Below, in pieces: positions 29,076 through 37,439 of a stretch of DNA of 55,930 nucleotides (position 1 is the first letter of the stretch; the number at the start of each line of letters is the position of its first letter). A model generated the notes under the pieces. The model saw only the letters and a list, made by a program, of their open reading frames with translations, ran no database searches and was not told the DNA's origin. The translations under genes were made by a program, and so were the position numbers. Source of the DNA: Clostridium sp. (GTDB lineage Bacteria > Bacillota > Clostridia > Clostridiales > Clostridiaceae); contig NZ_JARHZJ010000092.1 in the NCBI RefSeq assembly GCF_029258205.1, positions 1-55,930 of the forward strand. The letters run 5' to 3'.

Positions 29076-29519
29076 TTGAAATATACAAAAAAAGAAAAAG
29101 AGGAATTAAAAAAAATCTTAACTGATGAAGAATATTATGTTACTCAAGAAAATGGAACAGAAAGGCCTTTTATAAATGAATATTGGGATTTTAATTGGGA
29201 AGGAATATATGTTGATGTAGCAACAAATCAGCCTTTATTTACTTCAAAGGATAAATTTCATTCTTCTTGTGGATGGCCTGCATTTTCAAAACCAATAGAT
29301 AGAAGCGTAATAAAAGAAAAGGTAGATAAAAGTCATGGAATGATTAGAACTGAAGTTAGAAGTAGATTAGGAGATTCACACCTAGGGCATGTATTTTGTG
29401 ATGGACCAGAGGAGTTAGGTGGATTAAGATATTGCATAAATTCTGCTTCTCTAAAATTCATTCCAAAGGAAGAATTAAAAGAAAAGGGGTATGAAGAATA
29501 TCTAAAGCTCTTTAAATAA
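29076..29519 (+). CDS. msrB: Peptide-methionine (R)-S-oxide reductase
   Basis: Repairs the R-sulfoxide of methionine in proteins. I set the start at TTG 29076, 8 nt after GGAG; the GTG at 29067 overlaps that site. Of the 147 residues, HSSCGWPAF (Cys65), [11 protein letters not shown] (Cys108) and [12 protein letters not shown] (Cys120, catalytic) are the family motifs. The CxxC zinc pairs of many MsrB proteins are absent, so it is a zinc-free form, with Cys65 the likely resolving residue by analogy with other family members. It is a stand-alone MsrB without an MsrA fusion. Confidence 0.93.
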   Translation: MKYTKKEKEELKKILTDEEYYVTQENGTERPFINEYWDFNWEGIYVDVATNQPLFTSKDKFHSSCGWPAFSKPIDRSVIKEKVDKSHGMIRTEVRSRLGDSHLGHVFCDGPEELGGLRYCINSASLKFIPKEELKEKGYEEYLKLFK

Positions 29520-29561
29520 ATTGATATATTATAATAAAGTAATAGAAAAGTAGGTGTTTTA

Positions 29562-29870
29562 ATGGGATTCTTATTAAATAATGATGGAGAAAATGATTTT
29601 CTTTTAGCTGATACTTATTCAAAGGATGATATATTTTGGATAACTTTAAGGGGATTAATATCTAAAGGTAAAATTGATGAGGCTGAGGATATGCTTTTTA
29701 AAGAAGCAGAAAAAAATCCTTCTATGAAGATATATGAAATAGGAGAGAAAATGTATAGCTTACTAGCCAATAAAAGTGAAGAAGAACTTAAAAAATGCAA
29801 TTTCTCAAAAGAAGAAATTGATTTAGGGCTAGAAGATTTAAGGAGATTAATAGAGAAATATAGCTTATAG
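29562..29870 (+). CDS. Small helical protein of unknown function
   Basis: A 102-residue acidic, helical protein with two TPR-like helix pairs (FWITLRGLISKGKIDEAEDML; LGLEDLRRLIEKYSL). AGGTG precedes the ATG. It is 43 nt after msrB and 42 nt before the alarmone-synthetase gene, so the three may form an operon. I do not recognise a named family. Confidence 0.65.
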   Translation: MGFLLNNDGENDFLLADTYSKDDIFWITLRGLISKGKIDEAEDMLFKEAEKNPSMKIYEIGEKMYSLLANKSEEELKKCNFSKEEIDLGLEDLRRLIEKYSL

Positions 29871-29912
29871 TCTATTATATACAACAATAAATCAAAATAA
29901 AGGGAGATAATT

Positions 29913-30719
29913 ATGAGAAGTTTAAATAAAGAAATTTTTCTTCAAAAATATCCTCATGTAGAAGAATACATAGAAAAAAATAAAATTAAGTTTGAAGATT
30001 TACAGAGAATATATAAGGATTTTGTAAAGTTTGAGGGTTCTTATTATAATCAAGCTGATTTTATAGCAAATATACTTCGTTCTAATGAAAATGTTCATTC
30101 TGTTAAATCAAGGATAAAAAATCCAGATAGATTAATAGAAAAAATAATACGAAAAACAGAAGATAGAAAAGAAAAATATGGTGAAGATTTTTATTTTAAT
30201 GAGGATAATTATAAAAATGAAATAACTGATTTAATAGGAATAAGAGTATTACATATATTTAAGGATCAATGGAAGGATATACATGATTTTATAATAAAGA
30301 CTTGGAATGTAATTGAAATAACAGCTAATATAAGAGATGGAGATGATAGAAGTATATTTGATAATCTTGGTATTGAAGTTATATCAAGGCAATCAGGATA
30401 TAGATCAGTTCATTATCTTGTGGAATGTTATCCTACCAATCAGAAGGTTATTGCAGAAATTCAAGTAAGAACTATTTTTGAAGAGGGGTATGGAGAAATA
30501 GACCATAGACTTAGATATTCTCATAATGAGATTCCAGAGATATTAAAATCTAATCTGTTACTTTTCAATAGAATTGTAGGAAGTGCAGATGAAATGGCTT
30601 CATTGATAAATATGCTAAATAATAATTTAGATGATAAAGACAATTATTATGAAAGTAAGCTAAAAGAAAAAGATGAAGAAATAAGAAAATTAAAAGAAGA
30701 AATTGAAAAGTTAAAATAA
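29913..30719 (+). CDS. RelA/SpoT-type (p)ppGpp synthetase, small alarmone synthetase-like
   Basis: A 268-residue single-domain nucleotide pyrophosphokinase expected to make (p)ppGpp from GTP/GDP and ATP. The synthetase motifs are present: SVKSRIKNPDRLIEKI (about 68-83), TDLIGIRVLHIF (about 104), RQSGYRSVHYLVE (about 154) and AEIQVRTIFEEGYGEIDH (about 174). There is no HD hydrolase domain, TGS or ACT domain, hence no degradation activity or ribosome sensing of the RelA kind. An unusual feature is the last 35 residues, a Lys/Glu heptad region (KLKEKDEEIRKLKEEIEKLK) that should form a coiled coil. GGGAG precedes the ATG. A long hairpin follows directly. Confidence 0.88.
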   Translation: MRSLNKEIFLQKYPHVEEYIEKNKIKFEDLQRIYKDFVKFEGSYYNQADFIANILRSNENVHSVKSRIKNPDRLIEKIIRKTEDRKEKYGEDFYFNEDNYKNEITDLIGIRVLHIFKDQWKDIHDFIIKTWNVIEITANIRDGDDRSIFDNLGIEVISRQSGYRSVHYLVECYPTNQKVIAEIQVRTIFEEGYGEIDHRLRYSHNEIPEILKSNLLLFNRIVGSADEMASLINMLNNNLDDKDNYYESKLKEKDEEIRKLKEEIEKLK

Positions 30720-30726
30720 TGAAAAT

Positions 30727-30814
30727 GGGCTACATTTAGATATCTTTTAAATAAAACTCATAAATATTTGTTAAAATTATTTATAAGTTTTATTCTTAAG
30801 GTGAAATGTAGCCC
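30727..30814 (+). terminator. Two-tier long stem-loop after the alarmone synthetase
   Basis: Outer arms GGGCTACATTT (30727-30737) and its complement (30804-30814) enclose inner arms AATAAAACTCATAAAT and ATTTATAAGTTTTATT. The 88-nt structure ends in a weak T-run. Its inner core is shared with 15641-15699 and 19763-19800. Confidence 0.7.
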
Positions 30815-30951
30815 TTAATTTTAAAAAAATATAATGTTAATAAAATATTAACTAAATGTGAATAAAAATAAAATTAATAAGGAGTTTTAATAAACTTTGG
30901 AGGAATTTAAGAAAATTTAAACTTTGATTTTATAAGATTTAAGGAGTAAAC

Positions 30952-31014
30952 TGAACATAGTTCATTGTGAGGTTTATTAATGGTATAAAAAAAATAATAT
31001 TAATAAAACTCACA
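30952..31014 (+). promoter_or_regulatory. Structured leader of the drug-exporter gene
   Basis: TGAACATAGTTCA (30952-30964) is a short palindrome. It is followed at once by 16-bp arms TGTGAGGTTTATTAAT (30966-30981) and ATTAATAAAACTCACA (30999-31014) with one mismatch. The second hairpin ends 37 nt before the ATG. Whether these are repressor sites on DNA or an RNA switch cannot be told. The rest of the 330-nt gap holds several unused GGAGG-like sites and no ORF. Confidence 0.5.
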
Positions 31015-31051
31015 TTTAGAATAAATAAAAAATTAAGAAAGGATGACAATA

Positions 31052-32755
31052 ATGAAGAAAAAATCAGTTGGAATTACCATGGCTGTTTTCTTATTAGGAA
31101 TATTTATGGGAGCTATTGACTCTGGTATAGTTTCGCCAGCAAGAGATATAATAGCTGATGGATTAAAAGTTTCACAGAATGCTAGTGTTTGGGTTGTAAC
31201 AATATATACTTTAGCATATGCAGTATCAATGCCTCTTATGGGAAAACTTTCTGACAAATATGGTAGAAAAAAAGTTTATATGTTTTCAATAACTCTATTT
31301 GGACTAGGATCTTTATTATGTGGAATATCAGATTACGTAAATAGTTATACATTTTTATTATTATCAAGAGTTATAGAAGCAATAGGTGGCGGTGGTATAA
31401 TGCCAATAGCTACGGCGTATATAGGAACATCATTCCCAGTTGAAAAAAGAGGTTCAGCTCTAGGAATGATTGGAGGAGTATATGGAATAGCAACAGTTGT
31501 AGGACCAAGCTTAGGTTCAGGAATACTTTCTATCTTTGGAGATAAAAACTGGGGATTTTTATTCTTAGTAAATGTTCCAATCAGTATAATAATATTAATT
31601 ATGGCAACTAAATTAGAAGAAAATACTTCTGCACAAGGAATTAAAAAGTTAGATATTCTTGGTTCAGGCGTATTAACAATACTAATTTTATCATTAATGT
31701 ATGGAGCTACAAACTTAAAATTCTACGATTTTACTAGTTCAATAAAATCACTAGATGTTTGGCCATATCTTTTAATATTTATAATATCAATTCCAGTATT
31801 AGCTTGGGTGGAAAAGAAAGCTGAAGATCCAGTAATAAACTTATCTTATTTTACTAATAAGGAAATAGCTATAACTTTAATATTAAGCTTTGTTGTAGGT
31901 TGTGGATTAATGGCAACAATATTTATTCCTCAATTTAGCGAAAATATATTAAAAACTCCAATGGGTAGTGGTGGATATATAGTTACAATATTTGCAATCT
32001 TTGTAGGTATAGCAGCACCTTTAGGTGGAAAATTCATTGATAAAATAGGAGTTAAAAAAGTACTATTAATAGGGATGTCTTTAGTTATCATAGGAAATCT
32101 TTATCAAGGATATGTAACAACTAAAAATCCAGGTATGGTGAATTTGGTAATAGGACTAGCTATTATTGGATTTGGCTTAGGATTCTCTATGGGAACACCA
32201 ATAAATTATTTAATGCTTAGTTTAGTACCAGATAATGAGGCTACAGTTGGACAATCAGCAGTATCATTGATTAAATCCATAGGTATTGCAGTATCACCAA
32301 ACATTCTTATTAATTTTATATCAGATGCAGGTAGAAGAGTGCCAGAAGCATTACAAAAAGTTATGCCACATGTAGATGGAATATCTAATATTATGTCTAA
32401 TAGTGGTGGTGGAGCATCAAATGTTGCTAATTCAATGGGAAATGCTAGTGTTACTAATATATTTAGTATTATAAAAGGAATAGCACAATCACAATTTGCA
32501 AATTTAGGAGACAAGTTTGCTAATAATCCTCATATGAACATTGATATGATTGAAAAATCATATATGCAAAGTTTAGATGGAGCTAAGAATGCAATAGAAA
32601 ATGCATTCCAACAAACAATGAATACAGGATACACTAAATTATTTTTAACATGTTCTATTATAGCTTTAATAGGATTAATATTAACAGCTATGTTAAATAA
32701 TAATTTAATAACAATGAAAAATAGAAGATTGGAAAATAAGGAAAAAAATAATTGA
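31052..32755 (+). CDS. MFS drug exporter, DHA2 (14-helix) family
   Basis: Proton-coupled multidrug exporter-type permease of 567 residues. ATG 31052 lies 8 nt after AAAGGA; the ATG at 31043 overlaps that site. The hydrophobic pattern gives 14 segments. MFS motif A GKLSDKYGRKKV lies after the second, and motif C-like GGVYGIATVVGPSLGSGI in the fifth. An unusual feature is a loop of about 100 residues before the last helix, rich in Asn, Ser, Gly and Met (around 32320-32625), which is not hydrophobic. Substrate unknown. The structured leader suggests induced expression. Confidence 0.88.
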   Translation: MKKKSVGITMAVFLLGIFMGAIDSGIVSPARDIIADGLKVSQNASVWVVTIYTLAYAVSMPLMGKLSDKYGRKKVYMFSITLFGLGSLLCGISDYVNSYTFLLLSRVIEAIGGGGIMPIATAYIGTSFPVEKRGSALGMIGGVYGIATVVGPSLGSGILSIFGDKNWGFLFLVNVPISIIILIMATKLEENTSAQGIKKLDILGSGVLTILILSLMYGATNLKFYDFTSSIKSLDVWPYLLIFIISIPVLAWVEKKAEDPVINLSYFTNKEIAITLILSFVVGCGLMATIFIPQFSENILKTPMGSGGYIVTIFAIFVGIAAPLGGKFIDKIGVKKVLLIGMSLVIIGNLYQGYVTTKNPGMVNLVIGLAIIGFGLGFSMGTPINYLMLSLVPDNEATVGQSAVSLIKSIGIAVSPNILINFISDAGRRVPEALQKVMPHVDGISNIMSNSGGGASNVANSMGNASVTNIFSIIKGIAQSQFANLGDKFANNPHMNIDMIEKSYMQSLDGAKNAIENAFQQTMNTGYTKLFLTCSIIALIGLILTAMLNNNLITMKNRRLENKEKNN

Positions 32756-32807
32756 TAAAAAGTGTTTTTTGAGTTATGATAAATAAAAACAAATAATTTT
32801 AAGATAT

Positions 32808-32895
32808 TGCTAGGGGTGCTGTAAAAGGCTGAGAGGAATTTTAAATTCTAACTCTAATAACCTGATTTGGTTAATACCAACGTAGGGAAGTATAT
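32808..32895 (+). ncRNA. TPP riboswitch (THI element)
   Basis: The two conserved blocks of the thiamine pyrophosphate aptamer are present: AGGGGTGCT then GGCTGAGAG (about 32812-32834), and CCTGATTTGGTTAATACCAACGTAGGGAAG-type sequence (about 32861-32890). The P1 stem closes around GCTAGG and the GTAGGG end. It precedes a terminator and the thi operon, so high TPP should stop transcription. Confidence 0.97.
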
Positions 32896-32958
32896 TTTAA
32901 GTTGTGATTTTTCATATTAGAAAATATTATTATGATTAATTAGAGAATATATTTTTAA

Positions 32959-32989
32959 AAGGTTTAGCAATATTGCTAAACCTTTTTTT
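32959..32989 (+). terminator. Riboswitch-controlled terminator
   Basis: A perfect 22-nt palindrome GGTTTAGCAATATTGCTAAACC (arms 32961-32971 and 32972-32982) followed by T7. Placement 65 nt after the aptamer suits a transcription-off switch. I could not define the antiterminator with confidence. Confidence 0.9.
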
Positions 32990-33030
32990 GTTGGTATAAA
33001 AGCGCTAGTTATTTTGAAAGAGGTGAAAAG

Positions 33031-33225
33031 ATGATTGTCAATGGTAAGAATGTAGAAAAAGGTGAATTTAATACAGTTTATGATTTACTAAAAAGTTTAA
33101 ATGTAAATAGTAACAGGGTTGTTGTAGAACTTAATAAAGAGATAGTTAATTCCTGTAATTACAATGAAATCTTACTTAATCATGAAGATGTAATTGAGAT
33201 TATTGCATTTGTTGGTGGAGGATGA
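33031..33225 (+). CDS. thiS: Sulfur carrier protein ThiS
   Basis: Ubiquitin-like 64-residue carrier whose C-terminal glycine is converted to thiocarboxylate and donates sulfur for the thiazole ring. The start MIVNGKNVE and C-terminal IIAFVGGG, with the required GG end, identify it. GAGGTG precedes the ATG. It is first in the thi operon, 40 nt after the terminator. Its activating enzyme is the next gene. Confidence 0.95.
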   Translation: MIVNGKNVEKGEFNTVYDLLKSLNVNSNRVVVELNKEIVNSCNYNEILLNHEDVIEIIAFVGGG

Positions 33226-33304
33226 TTAATTAATAAGGATTTAAGATGCTTAAGACAATAAAAGATGAGTTAAAATAAAATTAAAAAAAGATAAGAGGGC
33301 CTTT

Positions 33305-34120
33305 ATGAATATAAAGATTAATGAAAAGTGGAGAGAGGTAAAAGAAAATTGTACATTATATTCTTTAAGAAATGAAGAATTTTGTGGTGCTGATATTATA
33401 ATCTTAAATGGGTTTCCAATTGCAGATGATAAAGAGATTAAGGATGGGGATAGAGTTGTCTTTATAAAAAAAGGAATTATACCTAATAAAGAGGAGTTAG
33501 AAGAACTAATGGTATCTAGGCATACACCAGGTATTTATGAAAAACTTAAAAGAATTAAGGTTTTAATAGCTGGATGTGGAGGACTTGGATCTAATATTGC
33601 TATTTCTCTAGGAAGAATAGGAGTTGGAAATATAAGCTTAGTAGATTTTGACATAGTAGAACCTTCTAATTTAAATAGGCAGCAGTATTATATTGAGGAT
33701 ATTGGAGAATTTAAAGTAAATGCTTTAAAAAGAAATTTAATGAGAATAAATCCTTTTATAAAAATAGAGGCTTTAAATCTTAAGCTTTCTGAAGAGAATA
33801 TGGATGTTTTAGAAGGAGCTGACATAATAATAGAAGCTTTTGATAATCCGGATTACAAAGCCTTATTGGCTAATTATGTTTTAAGAAATATGAGGGATAA
33901 ATTTTTGATTTCTTCTTCAGGAATGGCTGGTTTTTATGATTCAAATTTAATAAAAACAAAGCAAATAACAGATAAGTTTTATATTTGTGGAGATTTAGTA
34001 AATGAAGCTAAGGAAGGCTGTGGGTTAATGGCTCCTAGAGTTTCTATATGTGCAAATCACATGGCTAATTTAGTTGTAGATATAGCTGTTAATAAAATAG
34101 AATTTCACAAGAAAAACTAA
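33305..34120 (+). CDS. thiF: ThiF-type adenylyltransferase with N-terminal ThiS-like domain
   Basis: Activates the ThiS C-terminus with ATP. The 271-residue protein has two parts. Residues 1-55 (MNIKINEKWREV... to GDRVVFIKKG) look like a second ubiquitin-like ThiS fold but without the GG end. Residues about 70-270 form a small E1-like domain with GCGGLGSN (90-97), NRQQYY with its Arg finger (about 125), and FDNPDYK. The CxxC zinc pairs of E. coli ThiF are not evident. This matches the short clostridial ThiF group. It lies 79 nt from thiS and probably acts on it. Confidence 0.88.
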   Translation: MNIKINEKWREVKENCTLYSLRNEEFCGADIIILNGFPIADDKEIKDGDRVVFIKKGIIPNKEELEELMVSRHTPGIYEKLKRIKVLIAGCGGLGSNIAISLGRIGVGNISLVDFDIVEPSNLNRQQYYIEDIGEFKVNALKRNLMRINPFIKIEALNLKLSEENMDVLEGADIIIEAFDNPDYKALLANYVLRNMRDKFLISSSGMAGFYDSNLIKTKQITDKFYICGDLVNEAKEGCGLMAPRVSICANHMANLVVDIAVNKIEFHKKN

Positions 34121-34235
34121 TAAAAAGACAATAGGTTTTAAATATTTTTTAGACATAGTTTATATGTAAAAAAATAAACATTAGCTTAAAATGTTAAGAA
34201 TTAAGAATAGTAGTGAGAAGAAAAGGAGAGTTTTT

Positions 34236-35000
34236 ATGGACAAGCTAATAATAGGTGGAGTAGAAATAAAAAATAGACTTTTTGTTGGAAGTGGTAAATA
34301 TCCTTCAAATGAAATAATAAAGGATGTTTTAAAGGGAAGTGGTTCTCAAGTTATAACTTTAGCCTTGAGAAGGGTAGATTTAGATAATAAGGAAGAGGAT
34401 ATCCTTGAAAATATACCTAAGGATGTAATACTACTTCCTAATACTTCTGGAGCAACAAATGCAGAAGAGGCTATTAGGATAGCTAGAATAGCAAGAGCTA
34501 TGGGTTGTGGAAACTGGATAAAGATAGAAGTTATATCAGACTCTAAGTATTTGCTTCCTGATAATGAAGAAACCATAAAGGCAACTAAGGTATTAGCTGA
34601 TGAAGGCTTTGTAGTACTTCCTTATATGTGTCCAGATCTTTATGCAGGAAGAAGGTTAATAGAAGCTGGAGCAGCAGCTGTAATGCCACTTGGTGCACCG
34701 ATAGGAAGTAATAGAGGGTTAAAAACTAAAGAATTGATTCAAATAATGATAGATGAATTGGATATTCCTATTATAGTTGATGCGGGTATAGGAAAGCCAT
34801 CACAGGCTATGGAGGCTATGGAAATGGGAGCTGCAGCTTGTTTAGTTAATACTGCCATAGCATCTTCAGAAGATCCTATAAATATGGCTAGAGCTTTTAA
34901 AATGGCTGTAGAAGGTGGTAGATTAGCTTATGAATCTAAAATGGGAAGAAAATCAAAGTTTGGAAATGCTTCATCTCCGCTTACTGGATTTTTAGATTAG
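34236..35000 (+). CDS. thiG: Thiazole synthase
   Basis: Builds the thiazole phosphate ring from deoxyxylulose 5-phosphate, ThiS-thiocarboxylate and dehydroglycine. I place the start at ATG 34236 after AAGGAG at good spacing; the frame from 34191 lacks a site. The 254-residue TIM barrel shows [18 protein letters not shown] and [20 protein letters not shown], phosphate-binding and active-site segments of the family; the Schiff-base Lys lies in the barrel. ThiH follows after 12 nt and is its partner for dehydroglycine. Confidence 0.95.
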   Translation: MDKLIIGGVEIKNRLFVGSGKYPSNEIIKDVLKGSGSQVITLALRRVDLDNKEEDILENIPKDVILLPNTSGATNAEEAIRIARIARAMGCGNWIKIEVISDSKYLLPDNEETIKATKVLADEGFVVLPYMCPDLYAGRRLIEAGAAAVMPLGAPIGSNRGLKTKELIQIMIDELDIPIIVDAGIGKPSQAMEAMEMGAAACLVNTAIASSEDPINMARAFKMAVEGGRLAYESKMGRKSKFGNASSPLTGFLD

Positions 35001-35012
35001 GAGATGATTTGA

Positions 35013-36116
35013 TTGAGTTTTTATGATGTAGTAGAAAAATATAGAGATTTTGATTTTTATGGATATTTTGATTCTGTAAAAAATGAAGATGTATTGAGAA
35101 GTATTTATGAAAGAAATAAGAGACCAGAGGATTTACTTAATTTAATATCTCCTATGGGAGAAGAGGTTTTAGAAGAGATGGCTCAGGAAGCAAGAAATCT
35201 TTCTTTGAAATATTTTGGAAGAACAATATTACTATATACACCTATGTATATATCAAATTATTGTGTAAATAAGTGTTCATATTGTGGGTATAATGTAGAA
35301 AATAAAATATGTAGGAAAAAGTTAAATCAAGAAGAAATAGAAAAAGAGGGAGAAGCTATTTCAAATGAAGGATTTAAACACATTCTAATATTAACAGGAG
35401 AAAGTGAATATCATACTCCAGTAGATTATATAGAAGAGAGCATTAAAACTTTGAAAGAGAAATTTCCTTCAATAACTATTGAAATATATCCAATGACAGA
35501 AGAAGGATATAAAAAGGTAGTAGAGGCAGGTGCTGAAGGTCTTACTGTATATCAAGAGACCTATGATGAAAAAATATATGATAAGGTTCATGTTTCTGGT
35601 CCAAAGAAAAATTATAAATTTAGATTAGAAGCTCCAGAGAGAGGATCAGAAGCTGGAATTAGAAGCATAAGTATAGGGGCATTATTAGGATTGGGGGATT
35701 TTAGAATAGATGCTTTTTTTACAGCAATGCATGGAAAATATTTAAGGGATAAGTATCCTCATATAGATATAAGTTATTCAGTACCAAGAATAAGACCTTG
35801 TGAAGGAGGGCTTGAAAAGTTAAATGAAGTTGATGATAGAGAATTAGTTCAAATACTTTTAGCCTATAGACTATTTGATCCTCAAGGAGGAATAAATATC
35901 TCAACTAGGGAAGAGAAGAACTTTAGAAAGAATTTAATTCCTTTAGGAGTAAGTAAAATGAGTGCTGGAGTTTCTACTGAAGTTGGAGGACATTCTTTAA
36001 AGGAAAAAGGGACAAGTCAATTTCATATAAGTGATGAAAGTTCTGTAATTGAAGTTAAGGAATTAATCAAGAGTCAAGGTTATCAACCTATATTTAAGGA
36101 TTGGCATAGATTTTAA
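35013..36116 (+). CDS. thiH: 2-iminoacetate synthase (tyrosine lyase)
   Basis: Radical-SAM enzyme that splits tyrosine to give dehydroglycine for ThiG, as anaerobes do in place of the oxygen-dependent ThiO. The TTG start at 35013 is supported by AGGAG 9 nt upstream. The 367 residues include the [4Fe-4S] motif CVNKCSYC (about residues 87-94), LTGES and the C-terminal GISTREE-like segment and GGHSLKEKG of ThiH. Length and order are typical. Confidence 0.94.
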   Translation: MSFYDVVEKYRDFDFYGYFDSVKNEDVLRSIYERNKRPEDLLNLISPMGEEVLEEMAQEARNLSLKYFGRTILLYTPMYISNYCVNKCSYCGYNVENKICRKKLNQEEIEKEGEAISNEGFKHILILTGESEYHTPVDYIEESIKTLKEKFPSITIEIYPMTEEGYKKVVEAGAEGLTVYQETYDEKIYDKVHVSGPKKNYKFRLEAPERGSEAGIRSISIGALLGLGDFRIDAFFTAMHGKYLRDKYPHIDISYSVPRIRPCEGGLEKLNEVDDRELVQILLAYRLFDPQGGINISTREEKNFRKNLIPLGVSKMSAGVSTEVGGHSLKEKGTSQFHISDESSVIEVKELIKSQGYQPIFKDWHRF

Positions 36117-36149
36117 AATAAGTTTTTAATTATTAGAATGGTGATTTTT

Positions 36150-36731
36150 ATGTTTTTAATAACAAATAGAAATTTAGTAAATAGAGAAAGATATTTTAAT
36201 ACTATAGAGGAAGCAAGCAAATACGGTGTTAAAAATATAATTTTAAGAGAAAAAGATTTAAGTACAGAGGAATTAATAGATATTTATATAAAAATAAAAG
36301 AGTTAGTTACAGATGAAACAAATATAATAATAAATTCCAATATTGAAGTAGCAAGGATTTTGAAAACAAAGTTTATTCATTTAAGTTTTAATGATTTTAA
36401 AAGAAATTTAGAAGAAATTAAATCCTTAGAGGTTGGAGTATCTGTTCATTCTGTTCTTGAGGCCTTTGAGGCTGATAGATTAGGGGCAAAGTATATATTA
36501 GTGTCTCCTATTTTTGAAACACAATGTAAGAAGGATGCAATTCCTAAGGGAAGTAGGTTTATAAAAGAAATTAAAGAAAAAGTAAATTGCAAGGTTGTAG
36601 CCTTAGGAGGAATAAATGAATATAACTTTAAAGAAGTATTAAAGGCTGGTGCTGATGATTTTGCATGTATGTCACTTTTGTTTATGAGTAATAATATAAA
36701 GAAATGTTTAGATACTTTTAAATCATCTTAA
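36150..36731 (+). CDS. thiE: Thiamine phosphate synthase-like protein (ThiE/TenI)
   Basis: Last gene of the thi operon, a 193-residue TIM barrel. ThiE couples the thiazole and pyrimidine phosphates. The start ATG 36150 follows GGTGA; the ATG at 36138 overlaps it. It is diverged: where ThiE has VHLGQ it reads IHLSF, but the later YILVSPIFET and VALGGIN segments are conserved. It may be ThiE or the related TenI. No thiC, thiD or thiM lies here, so this operon covers only the thiazole branch. Confidence 0.75.
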   Translation: MFLITNRNLVNRERYFNTIEEASKYGVKNIILREKDLSTEELIDIYIKIKELVTDETNIIINSNIEVARILKTKFIHLSFNDFKRNLEEIKSLEVGVSVHSVLEAFEADRLGAKYILVSPIFETQCKKDAIPKGSRFIKEIKEKVNCKVVALGGINEYNFKEVLKAGADDFACMSLLFMSNNIKKCLDTFKSS

Positions 36732-36787
36732 ATATATATAGACTTACATAAAGGAAGGTTTAAATTATGTAATTATTAATAGAAATA

Positions 36788-36796
36788 TGGTATAAT
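36788..36796 (+). promoter_or_regulatory. Extended -10 promoter element
   Basis: TGGTATAAT lies 47 nt before the DUF3783 gene's ATG. The -35 (TGTAAT at 36768) is weak. Three genes in this window share the ATATGGTATAAT string. Confidence 0.55.
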
Positions 36797-36842
36797 TGAT
36801 ACTAATTAATAATTACAATTTGTTATAAAAGGAGAATTTATT

Positions 36843-37271
36843 ATGTCATTTGAAAGAATAGATATTTCAGATAGAAGTGAACAAGAGGGGAGAAGTTGTG
36901 TAATATTATATAACTTTGGAAATAAAGAATTAAAGAAAATACAAAACTTTGCTAGAATAATGGGAATAAAAGATCAAATAGTTTTAAACTCTAAAAATGG
37001 AGAAGAAACTATAAAGAATATATTGGAAGATAAAATTGAAAAAACAGAAAGTGAAGGAGTTAAAGAAAGAGCAATAATATTTAATGCCATAGCTCCAGGA
37101 AAAGTTCATGTATTTTTAGAAAACTTAAAAAAAGTAGGCATACAAAGACCGTTAGTTGCAATGGTTACAGAAACATCTATTAATTGGACTATTGATGTTT
37201 TAGTTAAAAATTTAATAGCTGAAAGAAGAGCATTAAAATCAGGCGATATGACTACTCACGAAAATAACTAA
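36843..37271 (+). CDS. DUF3783 protein
   Basis: A 142-residue protein that fits the DUF3783 family of Clostridia. The middle shows ILYNFGNKELKKIQNFARIMG, and the second part VFLENLKKVGIQRPLVAMVTE, giving an alpha/beta pattern. Function is unknown. AAGGAG precedes the ATG. It has its own promoter and terminator. Confidence 0.7.
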   Translation: MSFERIDISDRSEQEGRSCVILYNFGNKELKKIQNFARIMGIKDQIVLNSKNGEETIKNILEDKIEKTESEGVKERAIIFNAIAPGKVHVFLENLKKVGIQRPLVAMVTETSINWTIDVLVKNLIAERRALKSGDMTTHENN

Positions 37272-37326
37272 TTTACAAAGTTTTTAATTTGTATTAATAC
37301 AGAGAAATTAAATATTTTTTATACTT

Positions 37327-37360
37327 AAAATCTACAGATATTTTATCTGTAGATTTTTTT
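37327..37360 (+). terminator. Rho-independent terminator
   Basis: AAAATCTACAGATA and TATCTGTAGATTTT arms around TTT, then T6. Confidence 0.9.
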
Positions 37361-37439
37361 CTTTTAGGGAACTTTTTATTTACACAGAGAATCTAAATAA
37401 TGAATAAAAAATAGCTATGTAAATAAAAGTGGAGGGGTA

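Noticed and set aside
30967-31100. Leader peptide starting at GTG 30967 before the drug exporter
   Set aside because: The frame is open into the exporter gene but the nearest GGAG is about 20 nt away, too far for initiation.
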